The translations under genes were made by a program, and so were the position numbers. 64,000 nucleotides of DNA from Actinopolymorpha singaporensis (GTDB lineage Bacteria; Actinomycetota; Actinomycetes; Propionibacteriales; Actinopolymorphaceae). The stretch is from assembly GCF_900104745.1 (NCBI RefSeq), contig NZ_LT629732.1, positions 1,178,001 through 1,242,000 of the forward strand, read 5' to 3'. Below are positions 32,554-41,820 of the stretch, piece after piece; within the stretch, counting starts at the first letter, position 1; every line of letters begins with the position of its first letter. Under the pieces are notes generated by a model. The model was not told where the DNA came from and made no database searches. It was given only the letters and a program-made list of their open reading frames with translations.

Positions 32554-35148
32554 GTGACCGAAGACACCACCGCTGCTCCACCTCCTCCCCCCTCCAGGAT
32601 CAACCCGGTCGATCTCCAGTCGGAGATGCAGCGCAACTACCTCGAGTACGCCATGAGCGTGATCGTGGGGCGGGCGCTGCCGGACGTCCGCGACGGGTTG
32701 AAGCCGGTGCACGTCCGCGTGCTGTACGCCATGTACGACGGCGGATACCGCCCGGACCGGGGCTTCTCCAAGTGCTCCCGCGTCGTCGGTGACGTGATGG
32801 GTCAGTACCACCCCCACGGCGACAGTGCGATCTACGACACCCTCGTCGGCCTGGCGCAGCCGTGGACCAAGCGGCACCCGCTGGTGCAGGGGCAGGGCAA
32901 CTTCGGCTCGCCCGGCAACGACCCGCCGGCCGCGATGCGGTACACCGAGTGCCGGATGGCCCCGCTGGCCATGGAGATGGTGCGCGACATCGACGAGGAC
33001 ACCGTCGAGTTCCGCGCCAACTACGACGGTCGTGGGCAGGAGCCGGTCGTACTCCCCAGCCGGTTCCCCAACCTGCTGGTGAACGGCTCGGCCGGGATCG
33101 CGGTCGGGATGGCCACCAACATCCCGCCGCACAACATGCGCGAGGTCTCCTCGGCGGCGCTGTGGGCGCTTGAGCACCCCGAGGCCACCAGGGAGGAGAT
33201 CCTCGCCGCCGCGATGGAGCGCATTCCCGGCCCGGACTTCCCGACCGGCGCGCTCATCGTCGGCAACCGTGGGATCGAGGACGCCTACCGCACCGGCCGC
33301 GGCTCGATCACCATGCGCGCGGTGGTCGACGTGGAGGAGGACAGCAAGGGCCGGACCTGTCTGGTCATCACCGAGCTGCCCTACCAGGTCAACCCGGACA
33401 ACCTCGCCCTGCGGATCGCCGAGCTCGCCGACTCCGGCAAGGTCACCGGCATCGCCGACGTACGCGACGACTCCTCCTCCCGCACCGGCCAGCGCCTGGT
33501 CGTCGTCCTCAAGCGGGACGCGATCGCGAAGGTCGTCCTCAACAACCTCTACAAGCACACCCAGTTGCAGGACAACTTCGGCGCCAACATGCTGGCGCTG
33601 GTCGACGGGATTCCGCGCACGCTCTCCCTCGACCAGTTCATCTCGCACTGGATCGACCACCAGATCGACGTCATCCAGCGGCGCACCCGCTTCCGGCTGC
33701 GCAAGGCGGAGGAGGACGCCCACGTCTACCGCGGCCTGGCCAAGGCGCTGGACGCGCTGGACGAGGTCATCGCGCTGATCCGGCGCAGCCCCTCGGCCGA
33801 CGACGCCCGCACCGGGCTGATCGAGCTGCTGGAGATCGACGAGATCCAGGCGCGGGCCATCCTCGACATGCAGCTGCGCCGGCTGGCCGCGCTCGAACGC
33901 CAGGCGATCCTGGAGCGGCTGGCCGAGCTGGAGGCCCGGATCGCCGACTACAAGGACATCCTCGCCTCGCCGCAGCGCCAGCGGACGATCGTGGCGGAGG
34001 AGCTGACCGCCATCGTCGACCGCTACGGCGACGACCGGCGTACGCAGATCATTCCCGCCGACGGTGACCTGACCGCGGCCGACCTCATCCCCGACGAGGA
34101 GGTCGTGGTCACCATCACGATGGGTGGCTACGCCAAACGCACCCGTAGTGACCTCTACCGCAGCCAGAAGCGCGGCGGAAAGGGCGTACGCGGCGCGGCG
34201 TTGCGTGGCGACGACGTGATCAACCACCTGTTCGTGACCCGCACCCATCACTGGCTGTTGTTCTTCACCAACCGGGGTCGGGTCTACCGCGCCAAGGCGT
34301 ACGAGCTGCCCGAGGCGGCGCGGGACGCGAAGGGCGGCCACGTCGCCGGGCTGCTGTCGTTCCAGCCGGACGAGGAGATCGCCGAGGTGCTGGCGATCGC
34401 CGACTACGAGCAGTTCCCGTACCTCGTCCTCGCCACCAAGAAGGGCCTGGTCAAGAAGACCCCGCTGCGGGAGTACGACTCCAACCGCGCGGCCGGGGTC
34501 ATCGCCTTGAATTTCCGCGACGACGACGACGAACTGATCGGCGCGGAGCTGGTCAACCCCGACGACGAACTCCTCCTGGTCTCCCGCAAGGCTCAGGCGG
34601 TGCGATTCGTGGCCGATGACGGACAGCTGCGCCCGATGGGCCGGGCTACCTCCGGTGTGACCGGGATGCGTTTCCGCGACGGTGACGAACTGTTGTCGAT
34701 GGCGGTGATCCGGGCCGGTCAGGAAGAGGGCCAGTACGTCTTCACGGTCACCGACGGTGGCTACGCCAAGCGGACCGCCGTGTCCGAGTACCGCCGGCAG
34801 GGCCGCGGGGGACTGGGAATCAAGGCTATGCGGATTTCGGACGCCCGCGGCTCCCTCGTCGGGGCAATCGTGGTAAGCAACGGGGACCGGGTTCTGTCCG
34901 TCAAAGCCAGTGGACAGGTGACCAGAAGCCCGGTCGCGGACGTGGCAGCGAAGGGACGTGACACCATGGGCGTCATCTTCGCCGACGTTCGCGAGGGGGA
35001 TTCGGTCGTTGCCATCGCCCGGAACACCGAGGACGATGCTGGGGACGACGGGAAACCGGAGACGGCCGACGACCTGCCCACTGATGATGGACCTACCGAC
35101 GGTCCGGCCGGGCAGGACCAGGCCGACAGCCAGGAGGACAGCACGTGA
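32554..35148 (+). CDS. gyrA: DNA gyrase subunit A
   Basis: 864 residues. The catalytic tyrosine is at about residue 130 ([16 protein letters not shown]). The quinolone-determining region reads [17 protein letters not shown], with Ser and Asp at the usual sensitive positions (E. coli 83 and 87). The C-terminal six-bladed pinwheel is seen, with GyrA-box-like [11 protein letters not shown]. An acidic tail rich in Asp, Glu and Gln ends the protein. The GTG at 32554 has an AAGGAACAGG site. It overlaps the DUF3566 gene by 4 bp. Confidence 0.97.
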   Translation: MTEDTTAAPPPPPSRINPVDLQSEMQRNYLEYAMSVIVGRALPDVRDGLKPVHVRVLYAMYDGGYRPDRGFSKCSRVVGDVMGQYHPHGDSAIYDTLVGLAQPWTKRHPLVQGQGNFGSPGNDPPAAMRYTECRMAPLAMEMVRDIDEDTVEFRANYDGRGQEPVVLPSRFPNLLVNGSAGIAVGMATNIPPHNMREVSSAALWALEHPEATREEILAAAMERIPGPDFPTGALIVGNRGIEDAYRTGRGSITMRAVVDVEEDSKGRTCLVITELPYQVNPDNLALRIAELADSGKVTGIADVRDDSSSRTGQRLVVVLKRDAIAKVVLNNLYKHTQLQDNFGANMLALVDGIPRTLSLDQFISHWIDHQIDVIQRRTRFRLRKAEEDAHVYRGLAKALDALDEVIALIRRSPSADDARTGLIELLEIDEIQARAILDMQLRRLAALERQAILERLAELEARIADYKDILASPQRQRTIVAEELTAIVDRYGDDRRTQIIPADGDLTAADLIPDEEVVVTITMGGYAKRTRSDLYRSQKRGGKGVRGAALRGDDVINHLFVTRTHHWLLFFTNRGRVYRAKAYELPEAARDAKGGHVAGLLSFQPDEEIAEVLAIADYEQFPYLVLATKKGLVKKTPLREYDSNRAAGVIALNFRDDDDELIGAELVNPDDELLLVSRKAQAVRFVADDGQLRPMGRATSGVTGMRFRDGDELLSMAVIRAGQEEGQYVFTVTDGGYAKRTAVSEYRRQGRGGLGIKAMRISDARGSLVGAIVVSNGDRVLSVKASGQVTRSPVADVAAKGRDTMGVIFADVREGDSVVAIARNTEDDAGDDGKPETADDLPTDDGPTDGPAGQDQADSQEDST

Positions 35149-35771
35149 CACGGAACGGCGGGCCTGACGAATCCGCTACCCAAGTCATCCCCTCGGCCGG
35201 GGGCGGAGCTGGCCAGAGCAACCGTTCTGGGCGAAAAGCCCAGAACGGTCCGGATGATACCCCGCGTGCGGCGCCGCCCCGCCCCGATCTGCGTCGGCCC
35301 GCACCCAACAGGCCGACCGACCCGGCGGCGATCCGGGAGCGTAACGGGCTCCGCCAGCGGATCCTGGCCGCGCCGCAGCCGCCACCGGACCCGCGCACCC
35401 GCGTGCGCCGGGCCCGGCTCCGGGCGGTCCGGCTCGACCCATGGTCGGTGATGAAGACGGCGTTCCTGCTGTCCATCGCGTTCGCGATCGTGACCGTCGT
35501 CGCGGTCAGCGTGGTCTGGTACGTCCTCCAGGCGGCAGGCGTGTACGACTCCATCAGCCGGACGATCACCGACGTGCTGGGCAGCGCCTCCGAGACCCGG
35601 TTCAACCTCGAGGACTACATCGGACTGCAGCGGGTCCTCGGATTCACCGCGCTGATCTGTGTGGTCGACGTCATCCTGATCACCGCGATCGCCACGCTGT
35701 GCGCGTTCCTCTACAACCTGTCCGCCAGCCTGCTGGGTGGTCTGGAGGTCACGCTCGCCGAGGACGACTGA
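35145..35771 (+). CDS. DUF3566 membrane protein
   Basis: 208 residues. About 95 disordered Pro/Arg-rich residues are followed by the DUF3566 domain with two membrane helices ([20 protein letters not shown] and [20 protein letters not shown]) joined by an extracytoplasmic loop. It is conserved downstream of gyrA in actinobacteria; a division or envelope role has been suggested from mycobacteria but is not shown here. It starts on the GTG overlapping the gyrA stop. A 12-bp perfect hairpin lies inside its first 35 codons. Confidence 0.88.
   Translation: MTRNGGPDESATQVIPSAGGGAGQSNRSGRKAQNGPDDTPRAAPPRPDLRRPAPNRPTDPAAIRERNGLRQRILAAPQPPPDPRTRVRRARLRAVRLDPWSVMKTAFLLSIAFAIVTVVAVSVVWYVLQAAGVYDSISRTITDVLGSASETRFNLEDYIGLQRVLGFTALICVVDVILITAIATLCAFLYNLSASLLGGLEVTLAEDD
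35221..35249 (+). terminator. Perfect hairpin inside the DUF3566 coding start
   Basis: ACCGTTCTGGGC (35221-35232) and GCCCAGAACGGT (35238-35249) form a 12-bp perfect stem with a GAAAA loop, 73 bases after the gyrA stop and within DUF3566 codons 26-35. It looks like a terminator or attenuator that trims readthrough from gyrBA, or an mRNA end-stabilising stem. Confidence 0.5.
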
Positions 35772-35918
35772 CGGCGGCGGGACCGCGCCCGGAAGCAGTG
35801 CTCGGTGATCCAAAGGTGATCTCCGAGCGCGTCCGGTCGCGCACCGTCCCGTTGGTGGTACCCGCGTCGAACCGGTTTGGGCGGGACGCTAGGGTTGCGG
35901 TAACGTTCGTCGGCGCCC

Positions 35919-35992
35919 GGGCCTATAGCTCAGACGGTTAGAGCGCTTCCCTGATAAGGAAGAGGTCACTGGTTCAAGTCCAGTTAGGCCCA
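35919..35992 (+). tRNA. tRNA-Ile (GAT anticodon)
   Basis: 74-base cloverleaf: acceptor GGGCCTA/TAGGCCC with discriminator A, D-arm GCTC/GAGC, anticodon stem CTTCC/GGAAG around CTGATAA (anticodon GAT), and T-arm ACTGG-TTCAAGT-CCAGT. The CCA end is not encoded. It lies after gyrA and before tRNA-Ala, as in many actinobacteria. Confidence 0.97.
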
Positions 35993-36099
35993 CTCACCCG
36001 AGCGGCCGGCACGTTCGACACGGCAGCGATGTCGTGCCCGTGTCGGCCACCCGCAGGGGTGCGGTCATCCCAGGCCGGCGTCGTTCAAGGAGGCTCCCG

Positions 36100-36240
36100 A
36101 TGATCAAGAAGGCACTCCTCGCCGCTGTGGCGATCGCGGGCGGCTGGTTCGCGTACAAGCGGTTGCAGGCGGACAAGGCAGAACAGAACCTGTGGGCGGA
36201 GGCAACCGACCCGGTCCCGCCTTCCGGTGGCGCCCACTGA
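36100..36240 (+). CDS. DLW-39 family small protein
   Basis: 46 residues: one N-terminal membrane-like helix (KKALLAAVAIAGGWFAYKRL) and the motif NLWAEATDPV that resembles the DLW signature of this actinobacterial family, conserved between the tRNA-Ile and tRNA-Ala genes. The ATG at 36100 has a perfect AAGGAGG site. Its function is unknown. Confidence 0.88.
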   Translation: MIKKALLAAVAIAGGWFAYKRLQADKAEQNLWAEATDPVPPSGGAH

Positions 36241-36271
36241 TCGACCAGCTCGGCGCTCCGGCGTCGCTCCC

Positions 36272-36344
36272 GGGGGCGTAGCTCAACTGGCAGAGCACTG
36301 CCTTTGCAAGGCAGGGGTTAGGGGTTCGAGTCCCCTCGTCTCCA
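36272..36344 (+). tRNA. tRNA-Ala (TGC anticodon)
   Basis: 73-base cloverleaf: acceptor GGGGGCG with CGTCTCC (two G-U pairs), discriminator A, D-arm GCTC/GAGC, anticodon stem CTGCC/GGCAG around TTTGCAA (anticodon TGC), and T-arm AGGGG-TTCGAGT-CCCCT. Here CCA is encoded directly after (36345-36347), unlike the tRNA-Ile gene. The conserved core order breaks just downstream. Confidence 0.97.
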
Positions 36345-36422
36345 CCACCACACAACGCCAGGTCAGGCGGATGACCGTCGGCATTCGGACCAGGTGGTCC
36401 TGCGGTAGCTGGGTGGACGTAC

Positions 36423-37280
36423 CTACCAACGAACGGAATCGAGCGCTGGCCACGGCGGACCCGCCCGCAGGACGTCGAGGAACGCCACTCCTGATCTCCG
36501 GCCGCTCGGGTGTTGGTCGCCGAGACGCCAGCGGTGCATCGCGACGATCGCCAGCACGAGACCCCGGCATTCGTCGACCAGATCTTGGTCAGCTTTCGGG
36601 TAGCGGTCGCCGACTCCTTTGGGCACCCAGGCAAGGTCGTACTCCACAGGCCCGTGGGCGGTGTTCTCGAAGTCGATGAAGAGCGGCCCGTTGTTCGTGT
36701 CGAGCACGTTCCCCGGGTGCGGCTCGCCGTGCAGCAGCTGCTCGGGGGCGCCCCGTTCGACGATCGATCCCCGCAGATCACGCAGCACGTTGGCGAGCAA
36801 TGCCCGGTCCGCATCCGTGAGGTCGGGGGTGACGTCACGGTTGGCAACGTCTTGTTGCGTCTCCACAACGCGATCCATGAAGTGGGGCATCGTGACATCC
36901 ATCTGCCGCAGGCCGGCATGAAGACGCCCAAGCGCGTGCGCGTACTCAGCCGACGGAAGCGCTCGACGAACCGGTTCGAAGTAGGTCCACATGGCGATCG
37001 CGAAGCCGTCACGCACGAAGACGCGTGGTTCGACCCGGGCGTCGAGCGCGGCGACCGGGCTGTCCGTCTGCACCAGCCGCTTCACGAGCTCGACTTCTCG
37101 CTCTGCGCTCCCAGCGTGATGGGTCACGGGCGCGACCCGGGCGACGATGTCGCATGGCGTCAGGCGGACGACGAGCCGGTTGGAGTCATTGAGGACGACA
37201 GCGTCATCGACCGCCAAGTCGAGGGCTGTGGCGGTTGACCTCGCGGCAGCCACCGCACGCCGCACCTCCGCTGCTTGCAT
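36423..37280 (-). CDS. Aminoglycoside phosphotransferase (APH)-fold kinase
   Basis: 285 residues. The APH/choline-kinase catalytic loop is LLHGEPHPGNVLDTNNGPLF, where the His-Gly-Glu/Asp-x-His-x-x-N pattern is kept with Glu in place of the usual Asp. The metal-binding Asp follows in FIDFENTAHGP. It should phosphorylate a small hydroxylated substrate; drug resistance cannot be claimed from sequence. Codon use looks less GC-biased than in its neighbours, and the gene lies just after tRNA-Ala, both hints of transfer. The substrate is unknown. Confidence 0.75.
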   Translation of the reverse strand: MQAAEVRRAVAAARSTATALDLAVDDAVVLNDSNRLVVRLTPCDIVARVAPVTHHAGSAEREVELVKRLVQTDSPVAALDARVEPRVFVRDGFAIAMWTYFEPVRRALPSAEYAHALGRLHAGLRQMDVTMPHFMDRVVETQQDVANRDVTPDLTDADRALLANVLRDLRGSIVERGAPEQLLHGEPHPGNVLDTNNGPLFIDFENTAHGPVEYDLAWVPKGVGDRYPKADQDLVDECRGLVLAIVAMHRWRLGDQHPSGRRSGVAFLDVLRAGPPWPALDSVRW

Positions 37281-37525
37281 CAGCTACATCCTCGACCAGG
37301 GCGCGAAGAGCTGCACCCGACTCCCTGGGCGCCAGTGACCAGGCACCGGGGTACGGACGTCGGTCTCGACTTCACCCGGCGCAGGGTAGCCTCGCCGAGG
37401 CTCGGCAGGTCAGGACACTCGCAGCATTCGGTGCTCTACGGTCATCTCCACCACCACAAGACCACCACCAGGTCGCGCCCGGCCGCGGCGCAGGCGACCG
37501 GTGAGCGTTCGGTACCGTCCCGTCC

Positions 37526-38122
37526 GTGAACGACGCGGCGATCGATGTCTTCCTGGCCGGCCGACCGGACACCTCCCGCCGGGTGACTCTGCGCCACCTC
37601 GCCGGCCGGGACCAGGACGAGTTCCTCGACCTGGTGCGCGCCAGCACGCAACTGCATCACCCCTGGATGTCCCTGCCGTCCACACCGGAGCAGTTCCAGG
37701 CCTACCTCGCGCGGTACGCGGAGTCCGGCGAGGAGTCGTTGCTGGTCTGCGTGCGCGGCAGTGGAGCCATCGCCGGTCTGGTCAACATCAACAGCATCAT
37801 TCGGGGACGGTTCCAGTCCGGGGCCATCGCCTACGCCGCCTTTGCCCCGTCCGCCGGCCAGGGGTACCTGAGCGAAGGGGTCACGGTGGTGGTGCGCTAC
37901 GCCTTCGAGCAGTTGCGGCTCCACCGGCTCGAAGCCCAGATCCAGCCCGGCAACCACGCCTCGCTCAAGCTGGTTCGCCGAGTCGGCTTCCGCCAGGAGG
38001 GCTACTCGCCCGAACTGTTGTACATCGACGGCGCCTGGCGAGACCACGAACGATGGGCCATCACCACCTCCATGGTCGACATCAGGCCCACGCCGCCCCA
38101 CCCGACGCTGCCGGAGCGCTAG
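37526..38122 (+). CDS. GNAT family N-acetyltransferase (RimJ/RimL-like)
   Basis: 198 residues. The RimJ-type pattern is clear: TLRHLAGRDQDEFLDLVRAS near the start, an acetyl-CoA loop at APSAGQGYLSEGVTVVVRYA, and the family motif LHRLEAQIQPGNHASLKLVR with GFRQEGYSPELLYIDG. It could acetylate a protein N-terminus or a small amine. The GTG at 37526 is the first start of the conserved domain. A GC-rich hairpin follows the stop. Confidence 0.83.
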   Translation: MNDAAIDVFLAGRPDTSRRVTLRHLAGRDQDEFLDLVRASTQLHHPWMSLPSTPEQFQAYLARYAESGEESLLVCVRGSGAIAGLVNINSIIRGRFQSGAIAYAAFAPSAGQGYLSEGVTVVVRYAFEQLRLHRLEAQIQPGNHASLKLVRRVGFRQEGYSPELLYIDGAWRDHERWAITTSMVDIRPTPPHPTLPER

Positions 38123-38128
38123 AGCCAC

Positions 38129-38147
38129 CCGGGGGAGTTGCCCCCGG
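38129..38147 (+). terminator. Terminator hairpin after the RimJ-like gene
   Basis: CCGGGGG (38129-38135) pairs with CCCCCGG (38141-38147) around a five-base loop, six bases after the stop codon at 38122. It separates this gene from the convergent kaiC-like gene. Confidence 0.6.
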
Positions 38148-38203
38148 CAGGGCCGTGGCCAACGTGCTGCGGATCCGTCCTCCCCCGGCCGGCCGACGCC
38201 CGG

Positions 38204-39670
38204 TCATGGGGTGACGTCCCCGCTGAGGGAGGAGGGCGCGTCGGGCAGCGGTTCGCCGAAGTGCATCCCGGACGCGTCGATGAACACCTGCCGAATGGCG
38301 GCGTCGTGCTCCGACCCCCGGTGCTGCAGGACCGCGACCACGCGATGCATCGAGCCTCCCCGCTCCACGTAGCGCAGGGTGATGGTGCTGTCGATGAGGC
38401 TGGCGATCTCCGCGGCGATCGACGGGGTGAGGCTGGAGGTGAAGCGTCCGGTCGGGGCGGACGTGAGCAGGGTCGTGATCTCGTACGGCCGCAGGAGAGC
38501 GGTGAGGGCGAGGACGAAGTCCAGCAGTCCGCGAGGGGCCACGATGCGTTCCAGGGCGGAGATCGTGTCGATCACCAGCCGCCTCGGCCTGAACGCCTCG
38601 ATCTCTCTGCGGATGTTGAGGAAGTGGTCCTCGATGGAAGCCGTCTCCGGATAGGTGGACAGCGCCTTCAACAGGCCCGTCCCCTGCACGGCCGGAAGGT
38701 CGATCCCCCAGCCCGCCGCGCTCCGGGACAGCTGTTCGAGGGTCTCGTCGAACGTGTACAGCAGGCAGCGCTCACCGGCGTCGAACGCCGCCTGGGCGAA
38801 CCTCAGCCCGGTCAGCGTCTTGCCCGACCCGGTCGGCCCGGTCAGCAGGACGATCGAGTCGCGGTACACGCCTCCTCCGCACATGCGGTCCAGGTCCGGG
38901 TTGCCGAGACTGACCCGCTCGGTCGACGCGTGCGTGCCCGGTCGAAGGAACGCGAGCGGGATGATGACCATCCCCTCGACGGGGTCGATGGTGAACAGCC
39001 ACTCACCGGTCCGGTGTGGCGCGCCGCGGAACTTCACGATCTCGACGGTTCGCCGGCGCCGCTCGCCCTGCAGCACGTTGCGCAGAATGACCACGTTGTC
39101 CAGGACGAACTCCTCCACGCCGAGGTGGGAGACCCCGTCGTACTCCCGCAGTCGTTCGGCGGTGACGACGGAGGTGACACCGAGTTCCTTCAGATGCGTG
39201 ACGAACCGGAAGAGCTCGGTCCGGACCGAGGTGACGTTGGGGTACCTCGCGAGGATGGCGCCGATCGAGTCGATACAGACCCGCGCGGCGTTCGTCGCGC
39301 GGACCGCGTTCCCGATCCTGCTGACCAGTGCGGCGTAGTTGTAGTGGCCGGCGGTGAGAGTCTCCTGCGTACTCTCGAACGACGCGTCGAGGAACGTCCA
39401 CCTGCCTTCCCGTTCCCACTGCTCCACCGGGAAGCCCAGCGACGACGCGTTCCGGCGCAGATCCGCGGGCGACTCCTCGAACGTGACGAACACTCCGGGC
39501 TGCCCGTACTCGGCGAGGCCCCGGGCGAGGTACTCCATGGCGAACAACGTCTTCCCGGTGCCGGTGCTCCCGGTCACGAGCGTGCACCTGCCACGCGGCA
39601 GCCCACCCAGGGCGATCGGGTCGAACCCGTTGATGCCGGTCGGGACCTTCTCCAGCGCGTTATCGCTCAT
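38204..39670 (-). CDS. KaiC-like double-domain ATPase
   Basis: 488 residues with two RecA-like KaiC domains. The first has Walker A GSTGTGKT (34-41) and the paired glutamates FEE (65-66). The second has GPTGSGKT (278-285), with Asp-Glu (TFDET) in place of Glu-Glu. The region matching cyanobacterial phosphosites Ser431-Thr432 reads Ala-Ser (EIASLIDSTITLRY), so only one hydroxyl residue is kept. After RGSEHDAAIRQ the protein ends without the KaiA-binding tail. It overlaps the kaiB-like gene by 11 bp. A signalling or timing ATPase is the most that can be inferred. The ATG at 39670 is chosen because the KaiC domain begins there. Confidence 0.88.
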   Translation of the reverse strand: MSDNALEKVPTGINGFDPIALGGLPRGRCTLVTGSTGTGKTLFAMEYLARGLAEYGQPGVFVTFEESPADLRRNASSLGFPVEQWEREGRWTFLDASFESTQETLTAGHYNYAALVSRIGNAVRATNAARVCIDSIGAILARYPNVTSVRTELFRFVTHLKELGVTSVVTAERLREYDGVSHLGVEEFVLDNVVILRNVLQGERRRRTVEIVKFRGAPHRTGEWLFTIDPVEGMVIIPLAFLRPGTHASTERVSLGNPDLDRMCGGGVYRDSIVLLTGPTGSGKTLTGLRFAQAAFDAGERCLLYTFDETLEQLSRSAAGWGIDLPAVQGTGLLKALSTYPETASIEDHFLNIRREIEAFRPRRLVIDTISALERIVAPRGLLDFVLALTALLRPYEITTLLTSAPTGRFTSSLTPSIAAEIASLIDSTITLRYVERGGSMHRVVAVLQHRGSEHDAAIRQVFIDASGMHFGEPLPDAPSSLSGDVTP

Positions 39671-39992
39671 CTCGCAGCCGTTCGATCCGGGACTGGAAGG
39701 TGGTGGGAAGCCCCAGCGCGGCGGCAGTGCGTTCGTCGTCGGACAGATCGCCGACCACCCTGACCTCCGGCAGCGGCATCGACCGTACGACCGTCGGCGT
39801 GAGGACGATCTGTTCCCGCTCGGCAAGTTCGGGTTCCTCGTCGACGTCGACCACCCGCAGTTCGTACGCGCCCGGGACCAAGGCCTCGCAGAGGGCTCTC
39901 AGCTGGACCTCCGCGCGCGACGACGACTCCGAGCGACCCACCACGAAGAGGGTCAGCTCGAACCCGGTCGATGTCGGGAACCCCACATCCAC
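39660..39992 (-). CDS. KaiB-like protein
   Basis: 110 residues matching the KaiB thioredoxin-like fold: LTLFVVGRSESSSRAEVQLR, then ELRVVDVDEEPELAEREQIV, TPTVVRSMPLPEVRVVGDLS. The late Gly-Asp-Leu-Ser motif that governs KaiB fold switching is present. It stands alone, not fused to a kinase as in SasA. The GTG at 39992 is the longest start; GTG at 39986 is possible. Its TAA lies inside the start of the kaiC-like gene (11-bp overlap), so the two are translated together. No KaiA homologue is in the window. Confidence 0.85.
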   Translation of the reverse strand: MDVGFPTSTGFELTLFVVGRSESSSRAEVQLRALCEALVPGAYELRVVDVDEEPELAEREQIVLTPTVVRSMPLPEVRVVGDLSDDERTAAALGLPTTFQSRIERLRDER

Positions 39993-40170
39993 CCCCGGCC
40001 GACAGCTGTCCCCGCGCGTACGCCACCCACGAGATACCCACCCGCCCCACTCCCAGACCGGACCCGAACCCCGGAAAGTCCGACACCTCGGGTTGGACGA
40101 AATGGCGTCGACTCGTACGGAGGCGCCGTGTCAGCATCACCGCCATGCCTGCCGGTGGGGAGCCGCCGCG

Positions 40171-41382
40171 ATGAGCCCAGGCCGGGTGAGCGACCGGGAT
40201 CCGGTCACCGTCTTCGTCCGCTGGACCTGGTGCCGGGCGTTCCTCCACCGGGGCTGGTGGTTGGTCGCCAGCGTCTACCTCGTCGTCGACGCGCACCTGT
40301 CGGCCGCGCAGCTGGTGCTGATCGGCGTGGCGCAGGGGCTGGTCGCGTTCGGGTTCGAGGTTCCGGCCGGCGTGGTCGCCGACACGGTGAGCCGGAAGTG
40401 GTCCTTGGTGCTCAGCCACCTGCTGATGGGCAGCGCCATGCTGGCCACCGGCCTGGTGACCGGCTTCTGGCTGGTGGTCGCGACCCAGATGCTCTGGGGC
40501 CTGGCATGGACGTTTGCCAGCGGTGCCGACGTCGCCTGGATCACCGACGAGCTCGACGATCCCGCACGTGTCTCCGGCGTGCTGGTCCGGGCGGGGCGGG
40601 CGCAGCTGACGGGAGCGGCGGCCGGGATGGTGAGCGTCGGCGCGCTGGCCTCCCTGATGAACCGGAGCACCGCGATGGTGCTGGCCGGTAGCGCCATGCT
40701 GGCGCTCGGCGCGTACGTCGGCTGCCGCTTCCGCGAGGGCCGGTTCGTGCCGACGCGCACCGGGCGCTGGTCCGCCTCGTGGCGGATCGCGGCCCGAGGA
40801 GTGGCACTGGTGCGGTGCAGCCGCGTCCTCCTCGTCGTCTTCGCGGGGACCTTCCTGGTCAACGGCGCCGAGGACGCCTTCGGTCGCCTGTGTCCGCGGC
40901 GCCTGGTCGAGCTCGGGTTCCCTGCCGATCCGGTCACCTGGTTCACCGTCCTTGGTGTCCTCACTCTGCTCGTCGGCGCGGTCGCGCTGCGCCTGGTGGA
41001 GCCGCGTATCGACGACGTACGCACGGCCCCACGCGGCTACGTCGTGGCGTGTGCCGTGGGGGCGCTCGGTCTCGTCGGCCTGGCGAGCTCACCCGGGTAC
41101 GTCCACGGCGGTGTGGCCGTCCTGTTCGTCGCCGGGGTCGCGGTTCCCCTGACTCGGGTGATCGCGACCATCTGGGTCAACCGGGAGACCAGCGGTGACG
41201 TTCGGGCGACGGTCCATTCGTTCCTGGCGCAGGCGGAGTACGCCGGTGAGGTCGTCTGTGGTGGCGCCGTCGCCCTCGTCGCGGCGTCGATCGGGCTGCG
41301 TCCAGCGCTCGTGGGGTGCGCCGTCCTCCTGGTCGCCACGACGGTCCTGGTCCCGATGGGGACACGAGCCGGTCTGCGCTGA
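40171..41382 (+). CDS. MFS transporter
   Basis: 403 residues with about 12 hydrophobic segments. The conserved MFS loop after helix 2 is VAFGFEVPAGVVADTVSRKW. It resembles small actinobacterial drug or metabolite exporters with no assigned substrate. The ATG at 40171 is preceded by GGTGGGGAG. It is transcribed divergently from the kaiB-like gene, so a shared 180-bp promoter region links them; a functional tie is not shown. Confidence 0.85.
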   Translation: MSPGRVSDRDPVTVFVRWTWCRAFLHRGWWLVASVYLVVDAHLSAAQLVLIGVAQGLVAFGFEVPAGVVADTVSRKWSLVLSHLLMGSAMLATGLVTGFWLVVATQMLWGLAWTFASGADVAWITDELDDPARVSGVLVRAGRAQLTGAAAGMVSVGALASLMNRSTAMVLAGSAMLALGAYVGCRFREGRFVPTRTGRWSASWRIAARGVALVRCSRVLLVVFAGTFLVNGAEDAFGRLCPRRLVELGFPADPVTWFTVLGVLTLLVGAVALRLVEPRIDDVRTAPRGYVVACAVGALGLVGLASSPGYVHGGVAVLFVAGVAVPLTRVIATIWVNRETSGDVRATVHSFLAQAEYAGEVVCGGAVALVAASIGLRPALVGCAVLLVATTVLVPMGTRAGLR

Positions 41383-41433
41383 GGTTCGGAAAACGCGGGC
41401 GGTCCGGTCGGTGGCCGTCGGTACGGTGTCGGC

Positions 41434-41820
41434 GTGACCAGTACGAACGACATCCGCCGGTGGGCGACCGCCTTGCCCGAGGTCGAGGAGATCGACCACT
41501 TCCGCTTCCACGTGCCCGTCTTCAAGGTGCGCGGCCGGACCTTCGTCGGCATGGGGCAGGACAGCACGACCGCCGTGTTCTGTATCGCCGAGCAGGAGGC
41601 GTACGACGTGGCGGCCGCCGATCCCGCCACGTACGAGGCCCTCAGGCGGCCGGACGCCCGGAAGAGCTTCCTCGGTCTGCAGGTACAGCTCGGTGACGTC
41701 TCCACCGTCCGGGTTCGCTCCCTCGTGGAGCAGGCGTGGCGTCAGCAGGCGCCGAAGCGGCTGGTCGCGGAGTACGACCGAAGAGACCGGAACGCGCCTG
41801 CCTCGGCACCGACGCCGTGA
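41434..41820 (+). CDS. MmcQ/YjbR family DNA-binding-like protein
   Basis: 128 residues of the YjbR fold (RWATALPEVEEIDHFRFHVP, VFKVRGRTFVGMGQD, SFLGLQVQLGDVS). The family is small, cytoplasmic and without a firm function; a double-wing DNA-binding-like fold is known. The GTG at 41434 is used. Its stop overlaps the start of the NUDIX gene (GTGA), so they are co-translated. Confidence 0.82.
   Translation: MTSTNDIRRWATALPEVEEIDHFRFHVPVFKVRGRTFVGMGQDSTTAVFCIAEQEAYDVAAADPATYEALRRPDARKSFLGLQVQLGDVSTVRVRSLVEQAWRQQAPKRLVAEYDRRDRNAPASAPTP

Noticed and set aside
36423-37280. Calling the APH-fold protein an antibiotic-resistance enzyme
   Set aside because: The fold is shared by choline, homoserine and other kinases, and the catalytic loop differs from drug-modifying members.
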